From contig OX291545.1 of assembly GCA_946406115.1 (NCBI GenBank), positions 7,068,001 through 7,132,000 on the forward strand: a stretch of 64,000 bases of DNA, given 5' to 3'. Under the pieces are notes generated by a model that was not told where the DNA came from, ran no database searches, and worked only from the letters and a program-made list of their open reading frames with translations. The translations under genes were made by a program, and so were the position numbers. Positions 41,671-53,788 of this stretch are shown here, in pieces. The stretch comes from Apoda limacodes (taxonomy: Eukaryota > Arthropoda > Insecta > Lepidoptera > Limacodidae). Within the stretch, counting starts at the first letter, position 1; the number at the start of each line of letters is the position of its first letter.

Positions 41671-42870
41671 TACAAAAGGCAAATAAAGTAAAAAACCTAC
41701 ACATGATTTATTTTCTTATATTCATTAGTTTCTAATTGACTCTCTAGCTTTGATCGTAAGTTGAGCAACAAATATTGGTTCTCGAAGCGACTCTGAATTC
41801 AATTAAACTTTTAATTAGTTTCGAGATCTGTTTGCAGTAGTTCTTAGAAATCAATTCGAGACGATCACATGCTAAGAGTACGTAAGTCATAGAAATTCAA
41901 ACTACGCACGCACGAGTTTGTTAAAATAAACAATTTAACGGAGAAGTGTCGGGTTGGATAGCTCCAAAATTAGAGATATCATTAATCTGTAAACAAACTT
42001 CGAGAGTTACGCAAACACCTTCGAAGTACCTACTCTCTGCACATTCGCAGTTAGGAAGAATTGCAGACAGATGGCCAGTTTGTATCTGTGAATACTCCAT
42101 AAGACACCTTGGATTAAGTGAAGTGAAATAAATTCAGTTCAGGTGAATAGACTTAATTAACGTAAATTTATTTATTTCTTGATTTGAAAGTTTTTTTTTA
42201 TTTAAGCAGTACATGCGTATAACTGAAGATTTAATGTTATTAGTAGCTAAATAATATAATTGTTATTAAATCATTAACAAATATTTTTTTTAAATAAGTT
42301 ATGTGTATAAATTCGCGTATTTTGGTAAAAACGAACAAATAACCCGAGCCGTAGTAAAGTCTTTTGCCCTCTAAATAAAAATAAATACCTCTAAAATACT
42401 CACTTTACCTACAAATCAAAGGCAAGGCTCTTTTATATTACTGGCAGGCCAGAAATACGATTATATCAACAAAAGGAAAATAAAATCCATGACGTCAGCA
42501 CTGTGCTTCAGATTACAGTGTAACCGAAAAATTTACTAAAAATTGCGGGAAAATAGCTAAATTCTATAATAGTCATATATGCTTGGTGAGAAAAAAAATA
42601 CATATATTAGATCATTTTTGCTTAAATCGGTCCAAATGAGTGTTAAAAACTTTAGACTGAATAATGCTAAAGTTTTTTTAAGACGCTCTAGACACAATTT
42701 AAAACTGTTTTTTGAATCATGAACGATACTGAACGTAGGCACAGAGATAGAGATTCGTCGGATAGAATTTCTCATTTTATTATGTATCAACAAACAGCAT
42801 TTTCACGAGTATTACTAAACCAAAATTTAAATATCTTGAGACTGTTCTCAAAGTAACCCTTTTTTTATAT
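41671..42870. other. AT-rich non-coding stretch
   Basis: No supported feature; a 78-codon minus-strand frame at 42,557-42,793 has no motif. Confidence 0.5.
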
Positions 42871-42980
42871 ACCTACTAAGGTGGCAAACGGTCAAATGGC
42901 TTATGATCATTGATGCTTACGATCCGTCTGATGGTAAGCGGTCATCGCAGCCTATGGATCGTATGGATCTAGCCTATCTA
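42871..42980 (-). repeat. LINE A 3' end fragment, minus strand
   Basis: tacctactaaggtggcaaac, cgtctgatggtaagcggtca and tcgcagcctatgga match the reverse complement of the LINE A terminus. A short extra segment interrupts it near 42,895-42,925. Confidence 0.65.
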
Positions 42981-43352
42981 GGAATTAGTAGTTCAAATAT
43001 TTTATTCTACTTGTGTTTGTTTAATTTATATTAATTTGAACAACTGCTATGATAAATAACGTGAATTTATTATATTTAAAACAAATCTGTAAATTCTAAT
43101 TCTTTTTAGTCAGCTGTAGTTTTCCTTAGGCAAATGCAATATTTTATCGAAAAGTCGAACCCACAAATCTGCTCTTATAATTTTTTTTAAATTGTGAATT
43201 TACTATTATTTTAGGATCTGTGTTTTCAATAGTATTATGTATAATTATGTAGTAGGTACTATAAACAAAATATGCCAAATCTAAAAGTTGATATACATGT
43301 GTGAAGTGAAAAACAAAAGAGTGACAGTGTTTATTAGTAAATAAAAGACAAA

Positions 43353-43632
43353 ATGAACAAAAAGGCGACTTGCACAAAAGTTTCGGGTAGTGCGATGTGC
43401 GGGCAAGTACGACGTGAAAAACCTGAGCGCGACAAAATGCTTGATTTGCCGTCCGATCCGTCGTTTGACGAGTTGAGGAATCGATTCGACACTAGCGCTG
43501 CGGTGGCAAAGCACGAAATTACTTCGTTGCCTGCTACTCATGACAGCGTCATGCGGCAGGTTGTCAGCGGGAAGGTCTTCAAGAAGTGCAAGAGTGCGAC
43601 TTTTCAGATAGATGGCGCTACTTATACTATCG
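43353..43632 (+). CDS. Candidate first coding exon of an unrecognised host gene
   Basis: The ATG at 43,353 sits in a favourable context (gacaaaATGa) with an in-frame TAA 15 bases upstream, supporting it as a true start. The frame gives 93 codons: MNKKATCTKVSGS, DLPSDPSFDELRNRFDTS, HDSVMRQVVSGKVFKKCK, and FQIDGATYTI at the end. It then meets CG|GTAAGT, a consensus 5' splice donor (GT at 43,633-43,634), leaving phase 1. The exon is clearly less AT-rich than its surroundings and has a balanced, mixed amino-acid composition, unlike the chance frames nearby. No transposon motif was recognised. I do not recognise the protein and give it no function. The downstream exon is not identified in this window. 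Confidence 0.6.
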
Positions 43633-43744
43633 GTAAGTGGTAAAGACATTTTTCTAGGACAACGCAGCCCATATTTTATCATGTTTTTTTTTGTTACAAA
43701 CCTTAAGAGTACCTATAAAAGATATCGCCAAAATAAATACACTA

Positions 43745-43800
43745 TTGTACATGCAACATACACTATCGGCTATAGGTAAGTGATAAAGCCATTTTTAGGA
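43745..43800 (+). repeat. Local duplicate of the exon end and splice donor
   Basis: acactatcggctataggtaa followed by gtgataaagccatttttagg and acagctcactcc mirrors tatactatcggtaagtggta and aagacatttttctaggacaa at 43,624-43,665. A second GTAAGT-like donor (gtaagtg at 43,776) results. The copy starts only about 130 bp after the original. Confidence 0.65.
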
Positions 43801-43939
43801 CAGCTCACTCCAGTTTTTATACTACTATTTTTCTATTAATGTCAGAACACTTAAGCAATAATAAATAATAACAATACGTACATTAATAATTATATATAAA
43901 GTATATTTTCATTAAAATTACATAACTGACGCGGTCTAA

Positions 43940-44132
43940 AATGACTGCGTTGCCAGCAGCGCTGATGTTATATAGGCGAAAGCGTGACGTAGCGCAGCTC
44001 TAGGCCAGCGCTGGCCAGCATTGCAGCCCTTTATGGATTTATAGATCGGAGAGCAAGTACTGCAATGATGAGCAAGCGTGAAGGCCGAGAGCTTTTAGCT
44101 AAGCTAAGCTCGTGGCAAGCAGTGCAGTCATT
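43940..44132. mobile_element. Probable 193-bp MITE
   Basis: The left end aatgactgcgttgccagcag and the right end in reverse complement, aatgactgcactgcttgcca, form an imperfect inverted repeat with a short indel. The interior is GC-rich and non-coding. The target duplication is not clear. Confidence 0.5.
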
Positions 44133-44639
44133 GCATACCAAGTCTTGTGCAGTACTTTACTCAAACTATGCGAGTCATTAATTTAAACCTAGCTTACAAG
44201 ATCAACTTTGCTGAAAGAAGGTTGTCAATATAATGATCACATTACGAGCTATTTGAATAAAATCTCTCAAAGGATGAAAACTGACCAGCAATTAAATTTA
44301 ATGTTAAATTAATTAAAATGTCATACAACTTTGCTGGCGCCTATTCAAGTAGCGCGGAAAGGTCGACTTTGATCTAAGAAGGTTGTCAAAATAATCATCA
44401 TGTTACAACCATTTTTTAGTAAAGAAAATAAACCTTGTTATGTAAGTATCGTCAATTTAACAATTAATTTTAAGACTTTTCATTATTGCATCAATAGATG
44501 AGAAGATGTTAAAATATCCATTTGTTTCAAAAATGCAAAATTGACTTCAGAGTAGTGTTGGTATTGGAGGTAAATGAAACTGTCATAAAATTGTTTTGTA
44601 AAATATATACAATTATAATTACATACACATAAACATGGA
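44133..44639. other. Non-coding stretch with a diverged direct repeat
   Basis: caactttgctgaaagaaggttgtcaatataat at 44,203 region and cgactttgatctaagaaggt at 44,363, each continued by tgtcaa(t/a)ataat(g/c)atca, form a direct repeat spaced about 160 bp. No gene. Confidence 0.5.
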
Positions 44640-44765
44640 TTGGTAACTGCGGCGTGGGTCGCCCTCGAGCCAGGTCATCGGGACCTGGAAAAGATAGCCG
44701 TAAGTGGATGGAGATGAAAAGCGGAGGACCGGGTTTAGAAGCATATGTCCAGCAATAGACTGTTA
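44640..44765 (+). pseudogene. RTE LINE 3' terminus, decayed
   Basis: gcggcgtgggtcgccctcga, gccgtaagtggatggagatg and tatgtccagcaatagac align in order with the GRRSVGRPP...SGW...YVQQW coding end of the RTE copy at 17,660-17,805. Indels remove the reading frame. Confidence 0.65.
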
Positions 44766-45231
44766 TAGGCTCATTGATAATTTCTGCTGAATAGCTTTTC
44801 TGTGAACCTCACTGCTTTTATTTAAATTATCAAACGTAACTAAGTAACATTGGTATACTTATATAAAACAGATAATTCTCGCTCAAGTGTTAAGCACAGA
44901 TAGACAGACTGACATTGACACGTTAAGTCTAATAAATACGAATATATGAGGATTCTACTTAAACCTATTGTATGTTTTTACGAATAAAATGTTTTTCTTT
45001 TTTTCTTTAACACTGCCTGAACATGTAACAAGCACTTTTTACGCCAACGCGCGTACGTAATCGTTACAAAAAACTCTTCAAGTTTTACGTAAGTAGGTAT
45101 CGTGTAACATTTTGCTTCTGCCAATATAAGATGTCACATTATTTTGCCCAATTTATCACTATTGTCTAGAAATGTACGGTAAAATGAGACAATTATGTTG
45201 CTCAAGCGTTTTTGCGAATGTGCCCTACGAC
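44766..45231. other. Non-coding stretch
   Basis: No supported feature. Confidence 0.5.
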
Positions 45232-46816
45232 AATAGGGTCAGCATCTTCAATAATAACATTTATGAACTCGTTACACGTTTTTGAACGTCTGAGTTTTTG
45301 TGAGTCAGGCCTAAGGAAGTGCGTTACGTGATTTACCTATTTTTGCTACTTTGTATCTGTAATTTTTTTATCTAATTAGGTGAATGATTTTTAATGCTGG
45401 CAATTCATTTGGTTATTTGTGTTTGCGTATTTGCGTATTCATATGGGTCAAAATTGTTTTTGAGTCCTATAAAAACGTCCCTGGTACATTTTAACGCATA
45501 TTTTTTTACTTATTCGGATAATCTTTTAAAAACATATTATTTTCTATAATTCAGAATGAGATAAGCATACCCGAATTCGCTATTTCGCTCCATGTGAATA
45601 CAAATTCGCTATCTTCGTCAAATATTTGACAAAAACAGCAATAAGCAATACCCGACAATATGACAATCCACACATCAAGACAAATAGCGACGTATCCAAA
45701 TATTTTGATGTTATGCTGGCATTTGACTTGGCTATTTGTGTTTGCTAATTTGTATTGATTATATTTGGAAAATATTTGACAAAAACGCCAACAAGAAATA
45801 CATGACAATATGACCATCTACACATGGAGCGGAATAGCGAAGTATCCAAAATAGTTGGCGCTGCAGCGGGATTTTTTCCTATTTGCACAATTTTACTTGA
45901 TAAAATTCTAAAAACTTAAGAACAGTTGCGTTACCTCAATTCATGATAAAACGTGTAAAATAGCGAAGCGAACAAAAGACATCCGTACTAGCGCGCTTGT
46001 TAATACGGCCAATGTGTAGTTGCAGTAGTTGTGTATTTGATTATTTGGATCCTTTGATGCGCGCCGATAAACCGACAGCGGTACGGTAACGCGTGTTTTT
46101 ATTGGCCCTATTTGTCAAAGAGGCAAATAAAGCCAATATTTTGTCAAGAATACAATCTACTTATTTTCCAAATGGGCCAAAATTCTTTTTAATGCATAAA
46201 ATAGAAATGAAAATTTATAAACATTTTTACAAAATTGTAGATGTCTAAAAATATTTTCCTAGTAGTTTTACGTTTGTTCTCAACCGGGCCTCAATGTTTA
46301 TTAAGAAGATTTCCACCCTCCTAGGTTATTTATCACAAAAACTTGGTACTCAAGTTACCACTGCGCTACCAGTCTCACTGACCCCTCAAAAATAATGTCC
46401 ACTGCGTTATCAAACAAGTTTTTTTTTTAGCCCAAATATTTCCATAAAAGTCGGTTCAATCAAAATCATTCGGGTATGCGTATCTCATTCTGAATTATAG
46501 AAAATAATATTTTTTTTGAAGATTATCTGAATAAGTAAATAAAAAAAAATGCGTAAAAATGTGCAAGGGACGTTTTTATAGGACTCAAAAACAATTTTGA
46601 CCCAATAATACCCAAATACGCAAACAAAAATAGCCAAATGAAGTGCCAGCATTAAAAATCTTACACCTATTCAGATAAAAAAATTACATATATACATGGT
46701 AACAAACATAGGTAAAACGCGTAACGCACTTCTCTAAACCTGACTAACAAAAACTCAGACGTTCAAAAACGTCCAACGAGTTCATTAATGTTATTATTGA
46801 AGATGCTGACCCTATT
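45232..46816. repeat. Large inverted repeat, arms ~345 bp
   Basis: Left arm 45,232-45,576 and right arm 46,468-46,816 are reverse complements, with roughly 85-90% identity by eye. They share aatagggtcagcatcttcaa, cgtttttgaacgtctgag, tttttgagtcctataaaaac and ttctataattcagaatgaga. The 891-bp centre holds two 150-bp modules plus unassigned sequence with a CG-rich patch near 46,050-46,100. No transposase frame exists. It could be a foldback element, a large-TIR DNA transposon or a rearranged satellite. Confidence 0.85.
45614..45870 (+). repeat. 150-bp modules M1 and M2
   Basis: aatatttgacaaaaac at 45,621 and again at 45,771 gives a period of 150 bp. Each is followed by gcaatacccgacaatatgac- or gaaatacatgacaatatgac-type text and by caaatagcgacgtatccaaa or the related gaatagcgaagtatccaaaa. 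The M1 end (tgctggcatttgacttggct) is also present in the left arm as tgctggcaattcatttggtt. Confidence 0.8.
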
Positions 46817-46829
46817 TACCGCAGGTAAA

Positions 46830-47125
46830 GGCTGGCCAAAATATTTGAATATGTCACTATTTGTCTTGATATGTGGATTGTCATATTGTCGTGTATTGCT
46901 TATTGGCGTTTTTGTTAAATATTTGCCGGATATAGTGAATACAATTTCGCAAACACAAATAGCCAAGTCAAGTGCCAGCATAACATCAAAATATTTAGAT
47001 ACGTCGCTATTTGTCTCCATGTCTGGATTGTCATGTTGTGTATTGCTTATTGGCCTTTTTTTTAAATATATGCCGAATTTAGTGATTACAAATACGCAAA
47101 CACAAACACAAAAAAACAAAGTGAA
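46830..47125 (-). repeat. 150-bp modules, inverted pair outside the right arm
   Basis: The reverse complements of M1/M2 occur twice. Matching phrases ttaaatatttgccgg (46,913) and ttaaatatatgccga (47,063) give the same 150-bp period, with tgtattgcttattggc and agtgccagcataacatcaaa in each context. Open frames of 118-136 codons on both strands here are by-products of the repeat. Confidence 0.8.
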
Positions 47126-47329
47126 GTGCCAGCTGAAAAGGTATAGGTCAATTGATATGTTACCGTCTGGACAATTTTCATTGAGTTACGTTAGTTAACA
47201 GAGAAAATTCTTGAAATGCGAAAAGTTGTAAAGGTGACTGATTTTACCATAAAATTTTAAATACTGAACTTCAAGTCGAAGGGATTTGTTTCAAGCGTGG
47301 TATATTTAATACATTACTCAATTCAAGTC

Positions 47330-47520
47330 TTCGAAGAAAATATAAAAGAAAATAAAAATAATAATCGTTGGAAAGTTTCATGAAAACAGATTATCTGGTA
47401 GGATTATAAAACAAGGTGAGCAAGTAAAATGTGCTACAGACATGCGAAACCACAACAATATAGAAGTCAATTTTGTTAGCAGGCCTTTTATCTAAGCTTT
47501 TAGGAACATTTAGTCTATTG
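47330..47520 (+). repeat. Dispersed repeat F, copy 1
   Basis: aataatcgttggaaagtttc, atgtgctacagacatgcgaa and agcaggccttttatctaagc align in order with copy 2 at 48,565-48,735. Function and class unknown. Confidence 0.6.
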
Positions 47521-48564
47521 ATTTATCTCAGTTTTACCCACGACAACGTAACGAACAGAGATGATATGTACGTTTAGGGCAAAAATTGTTTGTGTGTAAG
47601 TATGTCTATCACCATTCTTTAGAGAAAACACTGGACCTATTTAGATGCAGTTTATTGCATTAGGCAGGTTATTATACGTTTGAAGAATATAGGCCAAGCG
47701 GAGGTGCTACAGTAGGTGTGTTTCTTATAAAACCAGGACTAATTTAAAAACGATTTATTGTATTACTATAGAAACATTCGTCTACGTATAACTTCTTATT
47801 CTTTGGCATTACAGTCATGTTTTACTTAGATTAGGCTTTTTTCGTCCTGAGTTTATTACATATTTTTAATTTTATAACAAGTTATTTTGCTGACCACGTT
47901 AAATAAAAATGTAGCTTCACTTAGATAAAAATATTGATTTTACTATTTATTAGTCCATGCTAGTCACGTATATAAATAAAAACCTACAAAAGTTATTGAT
48001 GATAGTAATATTTTCTCTAGTTCCTTTAAATAAGCAAATGCAAGTGATGAAAAGTTTCAACTATCTTGAGTATCAAGCCAAGCAAACTGTGCCACTGACA
48101 CATGCTTACAACGTCTGTCAAGACATAATTTCGTTTGTAAACCTTTTAGGTAGATATTTTGAATTTCTGTTCTGATATGCTTGGAATTTGAAATTATGTT
48201 AGTAGAATCGCTATCACTATCGTAATCGTTAGTAGAGCTCATAGTAACTCCAAGTAAAACATGTTTGCTTTTTAATTAAGTTCGGGGAATATTTATCTAT
48301 TTTTAAATTGCATGGACCTAGAGCACAATTTCATTTTTAAGTTGCTTCTAAGTAGGATATAAGTAATTTGACCACTAACTACAATCATAAACTACTATCA
48401 CCTGTTCTCCGTAGAATGCCCTACGCGGGCCACTCAATTTGAATATGTTAATTTCAGAATATTGCATTTTTAAGTTGAACTCTAGGAATTTGAACAGTGA
48501 AAACGACTTATAAATAAAAAAGAAAACATTTTTGTTTGCTAAAAAACAGACCTTACTTAATCTA

Positions 48565-48735
48565 GATCAAATTAGAAATAATCGTTGGAAAGTTCCAACG
48601 GCGCTGATTGTTTGGTAACTACCGCAATATACAAAGTTGCTGTAGTCTTGGCGAAATGTGAAACTGACATGCAAACTCTTACAATTACGGGCCATTTTAG
48701 AAGCAGGTCTTTTAGATAGAGCTTTTTTTACTATT
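48565..48735 (+). repeat. Dispersed repeat F, copy 2
   Basis: aataatcgttggaaagttcc, atgtgaaactgacatgcaaa and agcaggtcttttagatagag parallel copy 1 about 1.24 kb upstream, in the same orientation. Confidence 0.6.
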
Positions 48736-50244
48736 CGGATTACGATATTTGTCTATCTCTCTGTCGCAGCTATGGTATTTAGCAATTTTTATTCCGTCTT
48801 TGTACAAAAGACCCACGACCTTTAGTAGGAACGCTATCTACAACGTAAGTTATTTTTCAGAAACACTGTATAATGTTCTTAAATAATTTACAACTAGTTC
48901 TAAACAGTCGGTTTGTAACATTTTTGAAAAAATAGGAAATAAAGAATATCTTTTGGGGGCGCTTGTTAGGTAGTAACGACGTACACGAATGAAAGTGTCA
49001 TTTGACGCAATTTAGTATTCAGACAGTTACATATTTTTTAATAATGAGTTTACCGGTTCTGGAAATTATTCCACATGTATAAATTAAAAATCGGCCAAAG
49101 GCAAAAAAATCACGTTCTCAACCTAAATTTTTTAGTTTATGGTCGCTTGAATCATTTAGCACGTTACTAAATAAAAGTGATTCGAGGTCATTTTGTATCA
49201 AAAGACCTTTATTTCTGTAAAAACCAGATATAAAAAATTAAAACTAGACTAAATTGCGCAAATTCAGTGACACAAAAAACAACATAGACAACATTTTTGT
49301 AAAAATTGATTTTTTGTTATGATTTATTTTCCGAAAAATTAAACTTTGAAATGCTGTTGTGAAGTTCCAAAAATGTCGCTTAATACAAATAGCCCGTGAT
49401 CCCTCGATATTATGTTGTCCTTATGAGTAGTTTCGTCGTTGGACGCTAAACTCAGAATGTCTATCTAGTCTTTGATTTTTTGGCGGACGATATAAACTTG
49501 AATTTAAGAGCGTTGGTGTGTGTTCAGGTACTGGTTACCCTCTTTTTGAGTATAAAATAGTTGAAGATATACATACAAACATTTATTTGTCAAGTTAAAA
49601 TTTTAAGTCTTATTTTAAACATATCAATTTAAAAATTCGTTGCTTTATTAAGCACTAAAACGTATTTTGAAACGTACTTACGACTCAAATATGACGTATT
49701 TCAAAAGACTATCACAAAATCTATAATTAACTAAAAATATTTTTTTATTCATTTTAGCAGTCGACTTTTTAAAATGTACGATTTTTACGCTACACTACAT
49801 TCTATATCTATGGTTTAAACTAGAAAACAGACTGGAATAGGGGGAAATTGTATATCCCGGTTAAGACCTTCAGTTGACTGCCGCTTCAGTTATGTCATTT
49901 GAAAATGATGTTGTAGCTTTGAACGTACGTACACGGATATTGAACACCGCAGTGCTTTGATAGCAACTACTGGCTTAGCTTTGGCTATTTTAACAAATTG
50001 TTTTGCTTTACTGTAGAATACTGAAACTTTTACAGTAAATTTATCGGACTAATAACGAAAATTAAAGTGCGTTTTGAATTGTACCAGACCTAGAACTGAT
50101 ATTTTTTATATTGTTATGTACCTAAATGAAAAAGGAGGCCTTGAGAGTTCAGTGACTGCCTGTCTATCTGTCTTTTTTCATTTTTAGATTTTCAACAACC
50201 ATTGACGTACACTTTTTTATGGTTGTAGAATATGGTTGCCGACA

Positions 50245-50369
50245 TCTTATTCTTAACATCGCTACATACCGATGGAGCAACCAATTAAACTAATTTTTGG
50301 AGGATCCATCTATGGAGATAGATTAGATATTGTCGTAGAAATCCGTGCGGAGCCGTGGGTAAAAACTAG
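50245..50369 (+). repeat. Helitron-like 3' end
   Basis: gatggagcaaccaattaaac, then tgcggagccgtgggtaaaaa and CTAG (50,366-50,369) followed by T, fits the 3' end of the Helitron-like family (consensus of the form gaagccg-ggg-aaaagCTAGT). The 5' end is not found. Confidence 0.55.
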
Positions 50370-51514
50370 TAATAAAATATAACCAAAACTATTTTAGTTT
50401 TTGGAAATAAAATCTGTTATTGGGGGTTTCCCATTTTAAAGTCCCCACTTTTCAGATTATAATGACAAATGGGTGTGTCATATTCAATCATTTTAATGAA
50501 ATAGTTTTTGATTTTTTGCTAAAAATATGATAGACTAGGTTCGATCGGTTTTTTGTTCAACTCTAACTCCGACGCAAAAAAGCAGGTTTTATTTTATTGA
50601 TTTAAATATATGAATAAATGATTAACGTATTTATTTGTAGGTAATATAATTAAGTTATTTACTTTTATTAAAATTTTGTAATGTAATAGTAATATTACTA
50701 GATAAATATAGTGATTACGTTTAATCCTACTAAAAATATATTTGTTTTAGTGATAAAAGCTTTTTCATTGTAGGCCTAAACCAATTACGTGACACAAAAG
50801 CTGAAATTTAAGATAAAAATCTTCATTATTCTCTTAGGCCGTGACTTTAATTTAATTAATAATATAAACGAAGTCAACTAAAGGTCGGACATGTTTTATT
50901 TAAAAGACGATGGAAGGTAAATTTGAGGTAATTTGCCTTATCTGCCACCAGAAGATTCTTACCCCATTAGAATATGACTTCAAAGTTCCACATTGTCATT
51001 CACTAATTCCACTCTAATAGAATTTTTCCTTCTAACCCAATTTAATATTGTACTGTGAAACTGTTGGTCTTATTGCTACATTATCACAATTATTGCCTAA
51101 TAGTTGTCTTATCGAATAGCTTTCGTAGTCATAAGAGCTTTTTCAATGTGCATTTGTGGGAAAAAAAATGATATGTAGGACTGAAAGCCTTTAGGATTTG
51201 AAAACGGAGCAAAATTTTAAATTGTATTTTTTTTTTGGCTAATGTTTATTATAATTTCAGTCTAATGTCTGATTACTTTTATATTTAAATATATTGTTGA
51301 CTATAGGTGTTTTATCCTAGTTAGGAAGTGCCCTAAGTGATTAAATTTTTTAAGAGGGTTGAAGTCCAAACATTAAAATAAGAAAAATTCTTTTAAATTT
51401 ACTGAACTTTTAATAGCAACCTTTTATATAAGTATTGAACTTTTGAGTATTTCTACCTACTAGCAAGTAAAATTTTCTTTGTCTAAAGCACTCACTTATA
51501 ACAACAGAATAATA

Positions 51515-52790
51515 TAACACTGAACTTGCACTGCACACGAGAATGGACTCCATTAAACAAATTGTCAGACTTGATAAAGATATTTAATAAGAGGATGGCA
51601 GACTTCCAAGCAGAATTGCAGATAAGTAATGTGATATTGGCTGGAACATCAAATGTTGCCACTGACTTTAACAATTTTAGTCGTTTTAAGGATTGCATCA
51701 GCAGATAGAGTGCTAATGAAAGTGACCGGATGGAGATGTAGAACAGGTGAAAACATGACGTCCCTGAAGATAAGGACGAGGACCCTATACTGGCTGTCTC
51801 TAAGACCTTGACAACTCATCTCAAAATTTCCGATTTTTCTAAGGACAGTATTCGTAGAACTTATCGGATGGGGCGGTCCACTAAACAATTACCTAAGCCT
51901 ATCTTAGCAACGTACCACAACACATCTGTAAGAGATAAATTTGGTTCTCAAAAACTAGTTTCAAGAACACTGGCGTGACGAGACGACATTCATGCCCGGC
52001 AGACGTTCGGGTCTCTAAGTGTTGGATGCGTGATGGCGTTGCGGTTTTATTGGGATAAGACTGTATACGGCACAGAGTTATCTCAATGTCCGTACGAAAT
52101 AAAATTCCTGTTGGGACTACAGCCGAGTCAAATGCATCAGCGAATTTTATTCCCAGCAGCCAGCTAGCTGAAAAATCAGCAAACCGGCCTAGGAGAGTGA
52201 CCTAAAACAAGTAACTCATCAGGTACAGTTGGTAATGTAATTCACCCACTTTTACAGTCCTTCTAGTCATATTAATTATATTTCATCTTTTGGGAGAATC
52301 TTCGAGAGACTAAGACGATTATATAATCACACCATAATTGTGGGTGATTTTAATACATGCCTACTCAAAAATGAGTAAAATTTTAAATTTCAACAATCTT
52401 GTAAATGAACTGTATGTTAAACATGCATGGTTTGGCGCGTTAAAATGAAATATCCTTTGCGCCTTAGCTCACCGAAAACATCAAAGGTTTGATGAGTAAA
52501 AGGAGCCATATTAAGACTAAATTTAAAAAAGATCCCAGTGCAAACAACCATTCCAAATATAAAAATCTGAGAAATCACTCCAATTTGACATGTAGAGTTG
52601 CGCAACGTTACCATATTCACAAATCCGTAGAAAACGGTGTCCCAGCAAAGGTCTGGAAGTTACTTAAGTCGCTCGGGGGTTGGTAAATCTACCTCTTCTC
52701 ATATTTCTCAAGATCGCGATATAAATCATCTCAATCATCACTTTTGTTCTCCAGTTATTTTTGATTTTTTATAAAATCAAACACTTTAAA
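51515..52790 (+). pseudogene. LINE D-related element, ORF1 and early ORF2 remnants
   Basis: A decayed plus-strand LINE. The first part gives ORF1-like pieces: FSKDSIRRTYRMGR, KPILATYHNTSVRDKF near 51,830-51,940, and CWMRDGVAVLL near 52,023-52,055. The arrangement of an RLGR-like motif followed by RPIL resembles ORF1 proteins of jockey-group LINEs. It then passes to an endonuclease piece, HTIIVGDFNTCLLK (near 52,330-52,372), and to a linker, RVAQRYHIHKSVENGVPAKV and WKLLKSLG (52,595-52,680). This parallels RTAKRLYIH...SLWKFLRSIG of LINE D. No RT core follows. All frames are broken. Confidence 0.6.
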
Positions 52791-53788
52791 TTATCTTTTA
52801 AAAGTACCAACCCCTGAATTTTCTCCCTTGCATATAACTCAGTTGTCCAGGGTTCTCAGGGTTTTTATATTTTTTTAATTAGACATAAAGTATATTACTA
52901 CTACTACTACTACCAGATACTACCAGATACTAATACTACTATCAGATGTACCTATTCAAAATTCTACTTTGAAACAGATTCAAAACCAATCTTGGTTTAC
53001 TAGATAAAAGTTATTGATCTTTGCACAAGCGACATTTATCACATACCCGTATACCTACAATCAATGTCATGCCCCACGCGTTGTCTCGTAATAAACCGGT
53101 CGCGACGGTTAGAATATGGCCTCACTTAATTTGAGTAAGTAATCTAGCTTTAGCAAGTGATAGAACCAGCGTTCATTAAGCTAATAGCACACGTTGCAAT
53201 CATGAATATTGCATGTTATTAAAGGACTGGTAAATTATGTGTACTGTTGTAAGTAATGATTTAATAGCGACGTATTTTAACGTTATAAATTGTGTTTGAA
53301 AGCTTAATTTGATTGATGTTTTTAAAATTGTAGAACAACTAATTTTATTTTAATAACTTTTTGTTATCCGAAATGGAAAAAATCTATTTCTTTGAGACTT
53401 TTTAGTCGGGATGAAAAGTTAATCACAACTATAATAAGTATGTCAGTTTCCGACTCATTAAAGTACGAGAAGATCCTTTTAAATCAACATGACCATCCAT
53501 TGTTTTATAGCTGCGTAAAAAAAAGACAAATTAAAAAAAAACAAACTCTGGTCTGGTTTCAAAATTTCTGGTATAAGAAGGTTTATTCGTATAAGAATGT
53601 TACATTTTCGCATTTATCATACTATATTAGACCATATTATACACACTATTATATATTCTATATTAGACCACATATATTCGAATACATACTATCTAGTATG
53701 TATGTAAGTAGGTATAACGTTACGTTTTTCATTTCCCGAAGTTTGCAAATCTATGATCCCATCCATCCCACTTTGCATCCATGTGTAA
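52791..53788. other. Non-coding stretch with TAC microsatellite
   Basis: A (TAC)n run with later accagatac units lies at about 52,893-52,945. A 138-codon plus-strand frame at 53,392-53,808 is dominated by Y, F, I, K and S from AT-rich sequence and is not called. Confidence 0.6.

Larger units (their letters stand above)
47126..51514. other. Long AT-rich stretch with a dispersed repeat pair and Helitron relic
   Basis: No gene seen in 4.4 kb. A direct repeat pair (47,330-47,520 and 48,565-48,735) and a Helitron-like 3' end (about 50,245-50,369) are listed separately. A 61-codon minus-strand frame at 48,057-48,242 begins with an acidic SDSDS stretch like the Crypton-type remnant but lacks its helices, so it is not called. 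Confidence 0.55.

Noticed and set aside
46763..47198. Overlapping frames of 118 and 136 codons on opposite strands
   Set aside because: Both are by-products of the inverted 150-bp modules, as shown by the internally repeated peptide and the matching nucleotide repeat.
48057..48242. A third Crypton-type N-terminus on the minus strand
   Set aside because: Only the acidic SDSDS lead resembles the remnant at 24.2 kb; the diagnostic helices are absent.
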